From assembly GCA_904066235.2 (NCBI GenBank), contig CAJFCV020000001.1, positions 7,626,001 to 7,690,000 of the forward strand: a stretch of DNA of 64,000 bases, given 5' to 3'. Of this stretch, positions 35,886 to 48,500 are shown piece after piece. Positions within the stretch are counted from its first letter, which is position 1. Each line of letters starts with the position of its first letter. The notes beneath the pieces were generated by a model. That model was not told the DNA's origin. It saw only the letters and a list, made by a program, of their open reading frames with translations, and did no database searches. Origin of the DNA: Bursaphelenchus xylophilus (taxonomy: Eukaryota; Nematoda; Chromadorea; Rhabditida; Aphelenchoididae). A program made the translations under genes and the position numbers.

Positions 35886-37162
35886 TCGAATATAAATCAA
35901 CGAAATTGAAAGTCCGCGGAAAGAAACGGGTAAAAAAGAAAGACAGAACCACCAAAGAAAGATCAATCTCCTGATAAAATCTAAAAATTACAGCGAAAAA
36001 ATATCGACACCAGTCTTAAAATGTTTAACGGTACCTTTAGAATGCATACAAATTATCGGAAATTAAACTATTTTTGAAACTTTTTGCAAGAAATTTGTTG
36101 AAATGTGTGCCGTTCTCTATTGGAATTTAATTTGTGACATTTTGTAGTTTTTAGGACTCCCGAAACTCTAGGGCCAGGGGGTAAGTGGGACGGGCCGGCC
36201 GGGCTCAAAAATGGAACTTTGACAAACGGGCCGGGCCGCGGGCCTGCGGTTTTTTCCGGCCCGGTCCGTCTATTTTACAATGCCAAACCGTTGGCATTCA
36301 TTGTTTTCGCGCCGGTAAAATTAATTATGTTGTTATAATTGCTGTTTCTGAAGTTCTAAAACGTTTACAAGTCTATAGTTCCCTTAGGTCAGAAAATAAC
36401 GTTCTAAATTTTTCGTGATTTTTTAAGACCAACTTTATCTTCCAAAAATTCTTCCGAAAGAATTTTGATATCTAAAATCTTTTGGTCAGTCGATAGTGTG
36501 TAGACGAAACGTCTAAACGGTGCAGGAAATGTACACTGGATTGAGGCTCAGGGGTCTTCAGCGGGCCGGCCGGGTTCAAAAATGGAAATTTGACAAACGG
36601 ACAGGGGCCCCTAGGGGTGGCGAACGGGCCTCCTTTTTCAGATTTCAGGCCCGGATTTACAAATTTCCATTTGTGATCTGAAGAAGTCCAGGAAAAAGTT
36701 CCTTATTTTGGCCACAACAAAGGTACCCCGCGAACTGCGCCCAAGCTTGGGCACTAAAGTTAGGAAAAAACGCTTCGATCTAGCTGGCACTGAATTACTA
36801 TAATAGCTCTATAGTTTTAAGGGTACCTACGAAGGCTGTGACGACTCATTTAGTTCCATACGGAGGCAATAAGTTTAGTTCCGGACATGTTTCATCGTAT
36901 AAAGTGTAAAATCACAGGCTGCAGCCGTTTTTGAAGGGTAAGGTGGTACGTAAAAAGAAGGTACCTCACTAACTAAATCCACTGTCCGGGCATTCACAAC
37001 GATGAATTGAGCGTGCACGCTAAATTTGGGCTAATTCCGACCAGTTTCCGCAAAGTTATAAGTTGTGGCCAAAATAAGGAACTTTTACCGAAGTCCATAT
37101 TGAAAGACGTGTCCAGAGGTCCATCCCTTTATTTTACTTTGAATTTCCAGGATCAACTTATC
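35886..37162. other. Intergenic region with GGCC-rich hAT-like relics
   Basis: Two diverged copies of a GGGCCGGCCGGG...TTTGACAAACGG segment lie at about 36175-36290 and 36540-36660. They share the GGCC-rich arm type of the intact element at 25442. Between 36660 and 37100 there is no supportable gene. A TTTCCAG acceptor ends at 37150, 12 bp before the ADSL ATG. Confidence 0.55.
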
Positions 37163-39390
37163 ATGGACTGCTTTGAAGATGTGTTATCTTCTCGGTACTG
37201 CAGTAAAAGTAAACTGATGGAATTTTTCTCTGAGAAAGCGAAGACCCAAACTTGGAGACAGTTATGGATTTGGTTGGCGGAATCTGAGAAAGAGTTAGGA
37301 CTTCCACAAATAACGGAGGAAATGATCCAAGAAATGAAAGACCAGAGGGATAACATAAATTGGGATATGGTTCGTTCGGAGGAGAAGCGATTAAAACACG
37401 ATGTGATGGCTCATAATCACACTTTTGGAGCCGTAAGTGCATTCTAATGTTACATTGCCTTAGTTTAGGTTTGCCCCAAAGCTGCTGGGATTATACACTT
37501 GGGAGCCACTTCATGCTATGTACAAGATAATGCAAATCTGATTGAACAACGTCTCGCTTTCGATTATATCATTACGAAGTAAGAGAGGTTTAATTCTGTG
37601 ATGGTTGTTTTAGATATGCTATTGTTATGAGTCGTTTGGCAGACTTTGCTGAAAAATGGAAGTTTACAGTAACTGTTGGGCGAACTCACTGGCAGACCGC
37701 ATCCCTTGTTACAGTCGGAAAAAGGGCGATTCTTTGGCTCCAAGAACTAAAGATGGCATTTGACACGGTATGTCACTAAAGTTTACACTCCGTTACGAAA
37801 GTGTCCCCGGATGCTTCCGTTGGAAAGAGCGTGTGACAAAACCTAGTAGAGTGGGCAATCCGAAAGTCCAACCTTAGTCGACCGGTCGGTATAGACCAAG
37901 GAAAAATTTTTGCCGTTTCAAAAGTGTTCCTTCCCCCTGACGTTTTTTGGGTAATTTGGCTCTGATTTTGAATTGGCCTTCCCCCGTTTCATTCCATAGT
38001 GCTCCCTTTTGTACTAGAAAGTGTATTACACCCATTCCTGTCGCATCTTATCCATGTAGTGCTTTTACGAGCCATTTCAGACCTTGTATCTAAGTGCCTC
38101 TTATGAAAGATAATATGCCAAACTTCACTTTCTAGTAGAACAGGGAGCACTATGGAATGAAACGGGGGTAGGCTAATTCAAAATCCGAGCCAAATTGGCC
38201 AAAAAACTTCAGGGGTCGTGACAATTTTGAAAATGGCAAAAATTCTTCTTTGGCCTATACCGACCGGTCGACTAAGATTGAACTTTCTGATTGCCCACTC
38301 TAATAGGTTTTGTCACACGCTCTATCAAACGATAGCATCCGCTTTTACGTACCGCTCGCCAAAATCTAGAAATCGTGGGGGGTAGGGACACTTTCGCAAC
38401 GGATTGTGTCATTTTATTACTAGATTGTGGAAACCCGAAACAAAGCCAGATTCCGAGGAATCAAGGGAGCTACTGGAACACAAGATTCATTTTTAACGTT
38501 ATTCAAGGGAGATCATCAGAAAGTCCTCCAACTCGATGAATTAGTTACCAAAAAAGCTGGTTTTGGCAAAAAGTTTTCAATATCTGGTCAAACCTATAGC
38601 AGACAGCAAGATATTGATCTGCTCTTCTGTTTGTCCAAATTCGGAGCAGCCGCAGAGAAGGTGGCCAAAGACATCAGATTCCTTCAAAGTCATGGCGAAA
38701 TACAGGAGCCTTTTGAGGAGAATCAGATTGGAAGTTCGGCGATGCCTTACAAGAAGAATCCAATGAAATGTGAAAGAGTATGTTCACTGGCTCGACATCT
38801 ACGTAATATGGTTCTCGTAAGTTTTATCTTTTGTTACTTTATCCTTGTAGGATGGATTAAGCACATTGGCCGATCAGGGAATCGAAAGGACATTGGATGA
38901 CTCGGCTAATCGAAGAATTGTGATTCCACGGGCGTTCCTCTTATCCGACGCCATTTTGAGCATATTGCAGGTATAAAAATATTGTCGTCGTATAAAAATA
39001 GTTTAGAATGTGTTCGAAGGATTGCACGTTCCAGTAGAAAGTGTAAAAAGAAACGTGGAACAAGAACTTCCATTCTTAGCCTTAGAGAAGGCCCTAATGC
39101 TCCTGACAGAGCACGGAGTCAGCCGACAAGAGGCTCACGAACACATCAGGTCAACTGCCCTGGAGTGTAAACAACGTCAGGCTCATGGTCCAGTCACTTT
39201 AAATGATACTCTGGCTAGCGACTTCTTCTCTCCTGTTAGAGAAGCTGTCCTCAAGTTGGGTTCCGATCCATTGAATTTTGTGGGAAGATGCCAGGAACAA
39301 CAAGAACAGTATTTAAAGGAGGAGTTCTATCCTTCTGTTAATTATTATCTACAGGAGATCAAAATTGAACCTTCTCACTTAGACGTTTAA
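37163..39390 (+). CDS. adsl-1: Adenylosuccinate lyase
   Basis: Six exons (37163-37432, 37469-37578, 37614-37767, 38424-38816, 38851-38970, 39007-39390), 476 aa, the usual length. It cleaves SAICAR and adenylosuccinate in purine synthesis, as a tetramer. Conserved blocks: [70 protein letters not shown], and the fumarase/aspartase signature [21 protein letters not shown] follows. In the TxxH-Q stretch the common THFQPAQ is THWQTAS here, keeping the His. The ATG follows an acceptor-like TTTCCAG by 12 nt, compatible with trans-splicing or a 5' UTR intron. Intron 3 carries a 623-bp fold-back element. Confidence 0.95.
37786..38408. mobile_element. Fold-back element in ADSL intron 3
   Basis: Ends CACTCCGTTACGAAAGTGTCC and the near-complement at 38385-38408. 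Arms of about 140 bp share GACCGGTCGG and GGGCAATC motifs. A single end of the same family lies at 12139 in midasin. No coding capacity seen. Confidence 0.7.
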
Positions 39391-39432
39391 TCTCCAACAA
39401 TTAACAATTAGTAACAATAAACAAAAACAGGG

Positions 39433-41008
39433 TCATCCCACACGGGTCTTCACTTGTGTATAATGTTTCATCAATAAGGCGAAGAGTTGTTTCTCATGTG
39501 CTGGAAGGTTGGTGGATAACAGAGCAATTTGGAATGGATTCGAATGTTTCAGTCCAGTAAGTAACGGCAACACTGGCTTCCTGTTTGCTCTTAGGTTGTT
39601 GGACATTATAAATGGCAAGTCCTAATAAAAATATTAAGTTTGTAAACCCAAATTAATGTCTCTACCATATTAATCTTCTTCGATCCTCCAAGCGCCTCCA
39701 TTAAAAATTTTAGTGAGTGTTCCAAAAGAACGATTCTTTCTCCATCATAATCAGACTTCTTAGCCAAGAACAAAAAAGAAATAAGGTCCGACACATATCC
39801 GCTTAAAATCCCATATTGATGTAAATAATTGTCATAACGACGAATTATAGAAGTCAACAGATTGCATTTGGCCATAGCAAAGGTAACCTTCTCTTCTGTT
39901 ACCGGCTGCTTCAAGAGACTAGGACAATGAATAATCTGGACACAAAAATTGAGAAACGAAGAATCGGCCATTATATTCGATGATTTGTCCTAGGAACTCA
40001 ATTTACAGCTTACTAAGACTTACCTCTGTGATAACATACAAAAGTTTCATTGATTCGGTCCGCAAATCTTCCATTTCCATTAGATGACATAACTTGCCCG
40101 TAATCGGAAATTTAAAGCCAGGTCGATATAAAACCCATGCTCTTATAACGCCCAAAATATAAGAATATTTGTCGGATGAGAAGTCCTCCGGATTCAAGCT
40201 TGAAATCATATCGTTCAACTAAACTAAAGGTAAATAAAATCAACTGTTACTTGCCTTAATATTAGAAACGTTCCCTGAAGCTGCAATAACTGCCTTCACC
40301 CGTCCTCTTGCATACAAATTCGTTAGATGTCTCCAATTCAATGACTCCGCACTCTCATTTTCCAAGGATTTATTTACATCCGCATTGATTTCAGGTTCAG
40401 GTTCCAGGGAAAGCACGTAAGAGATAAGCGAAACGCCGAAGGTTTCGAGGAAAATGTCTTTGTGGGCAGAAACAAAAGACTTCACAACATGAACATACGC
40501 GTTTTCCATTGATTCAAAATATTTTAGTAATTCCAGAGTTTGTTTAACGTGACTTTTTAAGACGTGTTCCTCATTTCGATGTAGCAGACAACAAGCCAGT
40601 TGGAAGATCAGACAATTTTTCGCATCCTAAAATGAAAAACTAATGGTATGTAAACACTTACAGGGATACTCTCCAGCTGTCTCCACTGGGATAAACTGTC
40701 GTCAACCTCATAAAAGTATTCAAATGCGACAACTTGAAATAATGAGTGGCACAACAACGCTGAAGTGTATGACGACGGCTCTTTTACCACAAATCTCTCA
40801 AACAAAGCGACAAATCTGAATTTCACTAGCTCTCTGACCTTTCCTGAGGTAAACAAATTCACTTCGGATATGACTTCGTTAACTAACTCAGCATTTTCCC
40901 TAAGAAACAATAACCGAGCCTGTTCTTTAGCACTTACTTCACATTTTCACCTTTCTCAATATGATCCAGATGCTTTCTTATCTCAGAAAATGCGGCTAAA
41001 GGGCTCAT
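39433..41008 (-). CDS. Unrecognised alpha-helical protein
   Basis: Six exons (41008-40938, 40899-40662, 40626-40255, 40218-40024, 39989-39666, 39621-39433), 462 aa, every junction in phase. The intron after 40255 begins GCAAGT, a GC-AG intron. The protein is almost entirely predicted helix, with repeated Leu/Phe-rich helices (ELVKFRFVALFERFVV, NCLIFQLACCLLHR, RIVLLEHSLKFLMEALGG), no signal peptide and no transmembrane segment, and looks like a HEAT/ARM-type solenoid. I cannot assign a family or function. It converges on ADSL with 42 bp between stops, so their 3' ends overlap or nearly so. Confidence 0.65.
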
Positions 41009-41448
41009 CTCCGTAAAAACCGGTCGAGATATCGAGTGAGGACGGTCGTACGATCAACACGCCGATTTATTCTTGGAAAAAATATTTTTGTCAAAATCTC
41101 GAGCTGCGCCCGGGACTTTTGAAAATCTTGGTGGTATATTATACGGAAAAAAATTAAAATTAAATCGAAATTTTCTCAAAAACTAAATGTCTGATTTTCG
41201 AAATTTTTGCGGATTATGAAGGCCCATACTTGAAAGCATAAATCATCCTAAAATGAAGAAAATCCCACGTTAAAATTTGGCGTGCGATCAACAAGTTCAA
41301 GGAAAGTTGGCGCGCGAAACATTGTGTTGTGACATTTCGTCTGACTTCAATCGATACTAGGTGGGCGAATCGCCGCAAAGAACTCGTTGGGACCACGCGT
41401 GCAACTTTCATATAAATTTATTGGAAATTGTAGTTGACTACAATAGCT

Positions 41449-44400
41449 ATGAACAGAGATTTATACCAAACGCTTAGTTTTGGTACAGCTAAAAGTAGGA
41501 AAAGAAAGCAGTTGGTATCTGAGGACTTGGTTGGCCCGCTTTCTGCAATTGCTTATAAGGAATGCGATAAACCTGTTTCCAAGAAGAAGAAGAAGAATAT
41601 TTTTGAGGACGAGTTGACCGCTACTGAGCTCTTTCTGAAAACGAGGAGGGTTGATGATGCACGGGAAATTACTGTGACTGCGAAGTACGATGGAGTATGG
41701 TCGATTTTGTTTAACTCGTATATTCAATTTTTAGGCCCAAAAGATCCGAAAGGCGAACAAAATTTTTGTATGGGGAGAAGATATACCTCACCCAATGATA
41801 GATTTTAACGAGTTGCGCCTACCAAAGGAAATTATGGAGAACTTAAAGGCTTTTAATATTAATGTTCCAACCCCAGCCCAAATGCAGGTGATTCCTTTGC
41901 TTTTTGAGAAACGAGATTTGCTTGTCAGCGCCCCAACCGGATCCGGAAAGACGATGGCCTTTCTGTTACCTATTGCCAAGCAAGCCTTGGATGTTGGAGT
42001 AAAGAAAGACGAATTGTTTTCCATTTTTGTTGCTCCCACTGCAGTGTTGGCGGAACAGGTAAGTTTTTCTAAACTTGGTTAACACCGTACTTCAGATTTT
42101 TGAAAATGTAACGCAGCTTATAAAGGGCCTTCCCTTGAAGGCTGTTCTCGTCACTTCAGAAAAAAAACCTGGCTTGGGTAAGACGTTAGTTTCAGAAAGA
42201 GCTGAAACATATTGATTCAGGTAATTTTGTTGTTTGCACCCCAAGCAAGTTTATTAACTGTGTTAAACATGGACTAATCAAAAAGGATGCTCTCGAGAAT
42301 ACTGAATGGCTTGTGGTTGACGAAGCGGATCGACTTTTTGACACGACCGAGGGGAAGAGGAATTTCAGAATTCAGGTAGCTAATCTTAGTATTTATTCTA
42401 ATAGTAGAAGTTTGCAGTTGGGTGAAATTTTTAAAATGACCGATTCTCCGCAGACAAGACGTGCCTTCTTCAGTGCGACTTTCTCGGCTGTGGTCGAACG
42501 ATGGTGTAAAGATAACTTAATGGATGTCGCCACAGTTTGTGTCGGCCCTAGGTATGTATTGTTACATGGCCTTTGCTGAATTTTTCAGAAACACTTCCAA
42601 TTCCGATGTTGTCCAGGAGCTGAAGTTCTCGGGCGATGAGCATGGAAAGATGTTTTTGGTGGAGGATATTCTTCGCGAAGGCTTTGATCCACCGGCCCTG
42701 ATCTTTGTCCAGAGTAAAGAAAGAGCTGGGGAACTATTTGTTCAACTCCAGAAAGGTTTTCCACATATTCCGATGAGATTGATGTCAAGTGAATTGACAA
42801 CAGAGGCCGTAAGTATACTCCGCGCATAAAGTTTTGACCCCAAATACTGACAACTTACAGGGGAAGTACTCCAAGTGCGACGCTCAGATTTTGATGAAAC
42901 TTGGCACAATATTTAGAATAATTTTTTCTAAGATATATGCGAGAATCTCAGCTCACGCTTTGCAGAAACAATCGAGATTTTTAGGTCGAAAGTCGGCGAA
43001 AATTTAGGACTTTTTGCCGAATTTCGGCACGAAAAGTTTCATGCCCATTTCTACCGTAAAGAATAATGTTTCTGCAAAAAATCAAATTTTTCCGCACGAA
43101 ACTGCCAAAGTTATGGACAAAAGGCCTTTTTCTCTCTGACCGCTCTCCACGTTTAGCGTGCTCTCTCCGCGGCAAAAATCGTTCGATATCTCGGCGGCGC
43201 CCGCAAAGCGCGAGCTAAAACTTTCAGGAATTGATTTTTAATCCATACCGGACGTGTGTGAAAAATTTAAAGAAAATCTGAGCGTCGCAGTTGGAGTACT
43301 TCCTCTGTTAGTAACAAAAAATAGCATAGCAAAACATACGAAATCCAGGGGCAATTTTCAAAAATCGCCTTAAAAAATCAGGAAAATTTTTCGAAAGCCA
43401 TCGAAAGAGATTCCGAGTAGAAAGAGACCGCCAACGTGGAAATAGTGGGTAACCAATTACGAGGATTTCGAATGACATCCATTTTTTCTGAAGTGGTTTC
43501 GAAGGTGTTGATTTCGAAAATATAAGAGTGAAGAAATAAGATCGCACCGGTCGTTCCGAAGCGAAACGTTAAAAACGCTTTCCTCACTTTTTTTTTTTTA
43601 AAATAGAATGGAAAAAATGAGGCCGACATGAGAAAAAAAGCTCGGGAAAGCAAATTTAGCGTCTTTTTCAAAATCTGAAAACCGGTCTTATTTCTTCATT
43701 TTTATATGTTACTTTTTTCTGATTTTTAGTTTTTTTTCTTAAGTAGTACTGGTAAATTAAGAATAGTTTTTTTTTTGTTTTCCAAAAGGCTACGTGACTG
43801 ATCAGTGTTTCCGCACAGAGAATTATCAGATGTATGGATTTGCTTCTCATCCAGACTGATTGGATTATTAACGCCCTTTAGGGACAGCATATTACGAAAT
43901 ATAATTTAAATATGTAAATAGTAGCAAGTGTTAAAAAATGCGTTTTTTGAGAGTACTAGGCACCACCATTAACGCCTAAAGTCCAAATTTTCACCTTGTA
44001 TTAGGTCGTGACCAGAGATTGCCAACGCCAAATTTGCAGCTCCGGCTCCCGGCTCCGTGCAAACTTTAAAAAAATGTCTTCGGCTCCGAATCCCGGCTCC
44101 TATGCAAAAATTTTTTTTAAAATATTTTTTCGAAAATAAAATTTATTAGTGCCGTCTGGTCAAACAGCCAACGTTTTTGCAGCCAAGCTAAAAAAAAGGA
44201 CTCTCGCACACTAGTCATCAAGTTTGGCCATTTTGAGAATCTTTTACAACCGCCTTGACCCTACTTACGACCTAGGTTGTAGGCTTGGTCAATCGAGCGG
44301 ATAGGGTGACCTATCCGCTCGGAACTATCCAGGTTGCCCTACTGAAACTCCGACGAGACCAGCACCTTCGAAAACTCCAAAATAAATATTTCAAAAAATT

Positions 44401-47400
44401 TTTTTTTTAACACTACTGTTTAAAAGACGATTTTTGGCTCGCTGCGTCAGCCCGGGACATTCAAAAAAAATTTTTTTGAGTTTTTTGGCCTAAAATGTTG
44501 GTATGGGTCACTAAAACACATTCCCAAAATTTTTTTGCCCAGTGATGCCCGGAAGGTAGAAATTTGCATATGGTTATAACCGTTCTTCTGAGCTCTGCTG
44601 TTGCCGTCGCAATAAAGACGACTTGACGAAACCGACACCATATAGGTTTTGGTGGATGGCGAATTCAAAAATCGCAATTTCAAGTTAGTAGGATTACTGT
44701 AACATAAAGTTTTTGACCTTCGGTCGATAAAAATCGACCGTATCTCCTTCAAATCAAAAATCCCACAAGATTTTATTGCAGATTTGGAATCAGCATAAAA
44801 TTCTGGTCTAGGAACATGTAATTTGCATCCTTGATTCCGTGGCAGATAAATCATGGCGCAGTGGGTTTTGACGAAAACTAGTAATCTGACGACCCTGGTT
44901 CGATCCCCGCTGGAGACAAATATTGTAAAAAATGTGGAAATGACATTTAATGTAATTATGAGGGTTATATAAGCAACGCTAAGTATTTTTAGACATCAAT
45001 GGAACATGGATTTGAGGTTAGAACAGGGTTTACATTATTTTAGTCTCGGAATCCGTGAAAAATAAAACTGCTTCAAACGGGCTGAAATTGATAACACCTA
45101 TTCTAGGCCTAATTCTTAGAAACTTTTACGTTAACTTTTTTTTGTTAGATTACTGTATCGTGGATTACGGTAACATAAAACCCAATTTTGTTTTTTCATA
45201 CCATAAGGCGCAGAGCCATCGGAATATCACGAAGATTGTAGGAATGGTTAAGAACGAGTGGGTTTGCGCATTAACCCTTTCCGGACGAGTCGGCACGTAC
45301 TGGTAAAAATGAAAGAGGGTACCCTACTGAGTAACGGCATAATAGTGGTTCAGCCCATCGAAGCGTTATTTGGGACTTATGACAAAAAATGTCCTAAAAA
45401 GTACCCCCACTTGACATATGACTTTTAAAATTTTTGCGACAAGCTGTAAATTAGAAACTACCCCTAAATTAAAGTCGACGAGTCCTAGTATTGTTACATC
45501 CAAGAACCGTCCAAATCGGAGCTCTATAGGATTTGTTATCGATTTTTGGAAATTGAATTTTTAATTTCGGTCAATTTTGGACCTAAAATCAAGTATATCT
45601 TCCGCCGGTATCAACCATTTCGGTCCAAATGTGGTTTTTCCGAATCTATTATGATGCTAGCTTCTTCCTAGAATGATTTCAGAAAAAACCTATGAGGCAT
45701 ATTTCTGTAAAACGCGAAAATGTTGAAAGTGTAAAGGTTTGATCGTATAAAATGTCGCCGCGAAGGGACGGGCGCACGGCAACCCGAAGTGTTTCCTGGC
45801 TCCTTTCGACATTTCGCCCATTTTGTATCGGTTAAAATCAAACGAAATGTCACAAAAGAATTTTTCGTGGGTTTTCCGACCGAAAAATATTTTTCTCGGA
45901 ATTATTTTATTTCTTTTTTCAATTTTGACACTTCGTTTGGACGAAACTCAAAAGTGGGCGGGAAACATTTTTCTTCTATTTCGGGTTGCCGTGCGGGCGC
46001 AGCTCGAAACGAAAAAATAACAATTTTTTCTTCGAGAAATATTATTTTAGTGTCAAAAAGCTGATTTCAACACAAAATACCGGCAGAAATAGCACGCAAA
46101 CATTACCTAAATGTCATTTTTATATTTTTACTCTGTTTTCAGGCAATTTCAATCGAGTTTAATTTGGTTTCACGCTAAAATCAAACTTCTCAAAAAATTT
46201 TAAAATATTTTCTAGTTTCGAGCTGCGCCCATCCCTTCTCGGCTCGCGGCGACATTTTATACGATCAAACCTTTACACTTTCAACATTTCCGCGTTTTAC
46301 AGAATTATGCCTCATAGGGTTTTTCTGGAAATATTCTAGTAAGAAGCTAGCATCACAATAGATTCGGAAAAACCACATTTGGACCGAAATGGTTGATACC
46401 GGCGGAAGATACACCTGATTTTAGGTCCAAAATTGACCAAAATTAAAAATTCAATTTCCAAAAATCGATAACAAATCCTATAGTGCTCCGATTTGGACGG
46501 TTCTTGGATGTAACAATACTAGGACTCGTCGACTTTAATTTAGGGGTAGTTTCTAATTTACAGCTTGTCGCAAAAATTTTAAAAGTCATATGTCAAGTGG
46601 GGGTACTTTTTAGGACATTTTTTGTCATAAGTCCCAAATAACGCTTCGATGGGCTGAACCACTATTATGCCGTTACTCAGTAGGGTACCCTCTTTCATTT
46701 TTACCAGTACGTGCCGACTCGTCCGGAAAGGGTTAATAGTTCGTTTATGGCCGTATGTTTTGAAATACCTGAATTATCTAACACAATATCACCAATGGAT
46801 GATGAGATTAATTCAGACTGAAAATGAGTTCGAATTGCATTTTAAATATGAGGCATGCCGGCTTTCTGCCGTTTGAATAATATAGCCAAAAAAAATTTAA
46901 TTTTATGCGGAAATTTTGAAGAAATCGCCTTTAAGGAGGCCGAGCTTTTTGTTACCGTAATCCACGATACAGTAATCCAACAAAAAAAAGTTAACGTAAA
47001 AGTTTCTTAGAATTAGGCCTAGAATAGGTGTTATCAATTTCAGCCCGTTTGAAGCAGTTTTATTTTTCACGGATTCCGAGACTAAAATAATATAAACCCT
47101 GTTCTAACCTCAAATCCATGTTCCATTGATGTCTAAAAATACTTAGCGTTGCTTATATAACCCTCATAATTCCATTAAATGTCATTTCCACATTTTTTAC
47201 AATATTTGTCTCCAGCGGGTATCGAACCAGGGTCGTCAGATTACTAGTTTTCGTCAAAACCCACTGCGCCATGATTTATCTGCCACGGAATCAAGGATGC
47301 AAATTACATGTTCCTAGACCAGAATTTTACGCTGATTCCAAATCTGCAATAAAATCTTGTGGGATTTTTGATTTGAAGGAGATACGGTCGATTTTTATCG

Positions 47401-48430
47401 ACCGAAGGTCAAAAACGTTATGTTACAGTAATCCTACTAACTTGAAATTGCGATTTTTGAATTCGCCATCCACCAAAACCTATATGGTGTCGGTTTCGTC
47501 AAGTCGTCTTTATTGCGACGGCAACAGCAGAGCTCAGAAGAACGGTTATAACCATATGCAAATTTCTACCTTCCGGGCATCACTGGGCAAAAAAATTTTG
47601 GGAATGTGTTTTAGTGACACATACCAACATTTTAGGCCAAAAAACTCAAAAAAAATTTTTTTGAATGTCCGGCCCCTCGTATTGGCTGACGCAGCGAGCC
47701 AAAAATCGTCTTTTAAGAAAAAAAGTAAAAGTCATACAAAATGAACATGATTTTTGAAATCTACGCCATCGATTACCCAACTTTTGACATCTACGGGCAA
47801 ACTTCGAAAGAGGCCTCCGAATCGGGGGTCTCTTTTCGACTCGGGGTCTCCTTTATGCGCGGAGTATAAATCATTTTAATTTTCTTGATTTTTTTAGCGG
47901 ACTAAAATATTGGAACAGCTAAAGTCAGGAGAGGTTTTTGTGTTAATATGCACCGAGATGATGGGCAGAGGTATTGACATCCCTGAGATCTCTCTTGTCA
48001 TCAACTTTGACCTGCCCACCTCAGTTGCCAGCTATATTCACAGAATCGGCCGAACCGGCCGTGCCGGAAGAAATGGCAAGGCGATCACTTTCTTTTCTTA
48101 TGGCGACATAAAAGTGTTGCCTCCCATCGCTTCGATTGTAAAACAAGCTGGCTACGACGTCCCCGAGTATATTTTTGAGATGAAAGTGAATAGGTAGGTT
48201 GGAGATGTTTATTTTGGACTGAAATTAGGGATCTGAGAAAATCACTGAAATCGAAAGCCCCTAACAGAGAGGTCTTGGGATCGGTAAAGAAATGGAAGAA
48301 AGTGAAGAAAGATGCAATCAAGAAGAAGATCATGACTGGCAAACCCAAATTTATCATGAAAAAAGGTCAAAAGACGAAAGCGAAATCGGGAGATCAAAAG
48401 CCTAAGGCCAAGAATCAGAAGAAAGATTAA
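41449..48430 (+). CDS. DDX52: DEAD-box RNA helicase DDX52/Rok1
   Basis: Eight exons (41449-41694, 41735-42058, 42096-42177, 42221-42375, 42418-42551, 42589-42808, 47898-48193, 48229-48430), 552 aa. An RNA helicase of 18S rRNA maturation in the nucleolus. Motifs in order: [15 protein letters not shown] (Q motif), APTGSGKT (I), APTAVLAEQ (Ia), CTPSKF (Ib), VVDEADRLF (II), FFSATFS (III), [10 protein letters not shown] (IV), [13 protein letters not shown] (V), [13 protein letters not shown] (VI). N-terminal [12 protein letters not shown] and the basic C-terminus ([14 protein letters not shown]) are as in Rok1/DDX52. The sixth intron is 5089 bp, two orders of magnitude longer than its neighbours, and splits motifs IV and V; it holds nested palindromes. 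Both sides of that intron are phase 0 and join cleanly. Confidence 0.93.
42858..43307. mobile_element. Harbinger-like MITE, copy 2
   Basis: Ends CAGGGGAAGTACTCC and GGAGTACTTCCTCTG; TTA flanks both ends (42855-42857, 43308-43310). Internal sequence matches copy 1 at 18004 (CACGTTTAGCGTGCTC, GATATCTCGGCGGCGCC) plus about 90 bp extra. Confidence 0.75.
44420..47717. mobile_element. TTAA-flanked giant palindrome containing a second palindrome
   Basis: The outer element has arms of about 750 bp: left about 44424-45172, right about 46955-47713. The ends read AAGACGATTTTTGG inward and both sides have TTAA. The arms are nearly identical inverted copies: each contains the same long open frame (antisense pair 44447-44854 minus and 47271-47744 plus) and the same tRNA-like module (44851-44919 plus, 47209-47272 minus). 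The outer loop is split by the inner element at 45286-46733. No transposase is visible. The whole unit lies in a diverged copy of the TTAAGTAGTACTG dispersed repeat. Confidence 0.8.
45286..46733. mobile_element. Inner TTAA-flanked palindromic element (piggyBac-like ends)
   Basis: Ends CCCTTTCCGGACGAGTCGG and the complement, bounded by TTAA on each side. Arms of about 490-510 bp (to about 45775 and from about 46222) around a loop of about 450 bp. TTAA duplication with a CCCTT start fits piggyBac-type non-autonomous elements. The arm tips facing the loop share GATCGTATAAAATGTCGCC. Confidence 0.8.
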
Positions 48431-48500
48431 CTTAAGCCACAGATGTTGCAGCATTGAGAGAATTTTGTTGTTGTTGTGTTTGATCCAATGAATTGTTAAC

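Noticed and set aside
44447..44854. Open frame of 135 aa (-) and its near-identical partner at 47271-47744 (+) as protein-coding genes
   Set aside because: They are the two arms of one palindrome, so the match is structural. The frame includes the tRNA-like segment and the element end, and resembles no protein I know.
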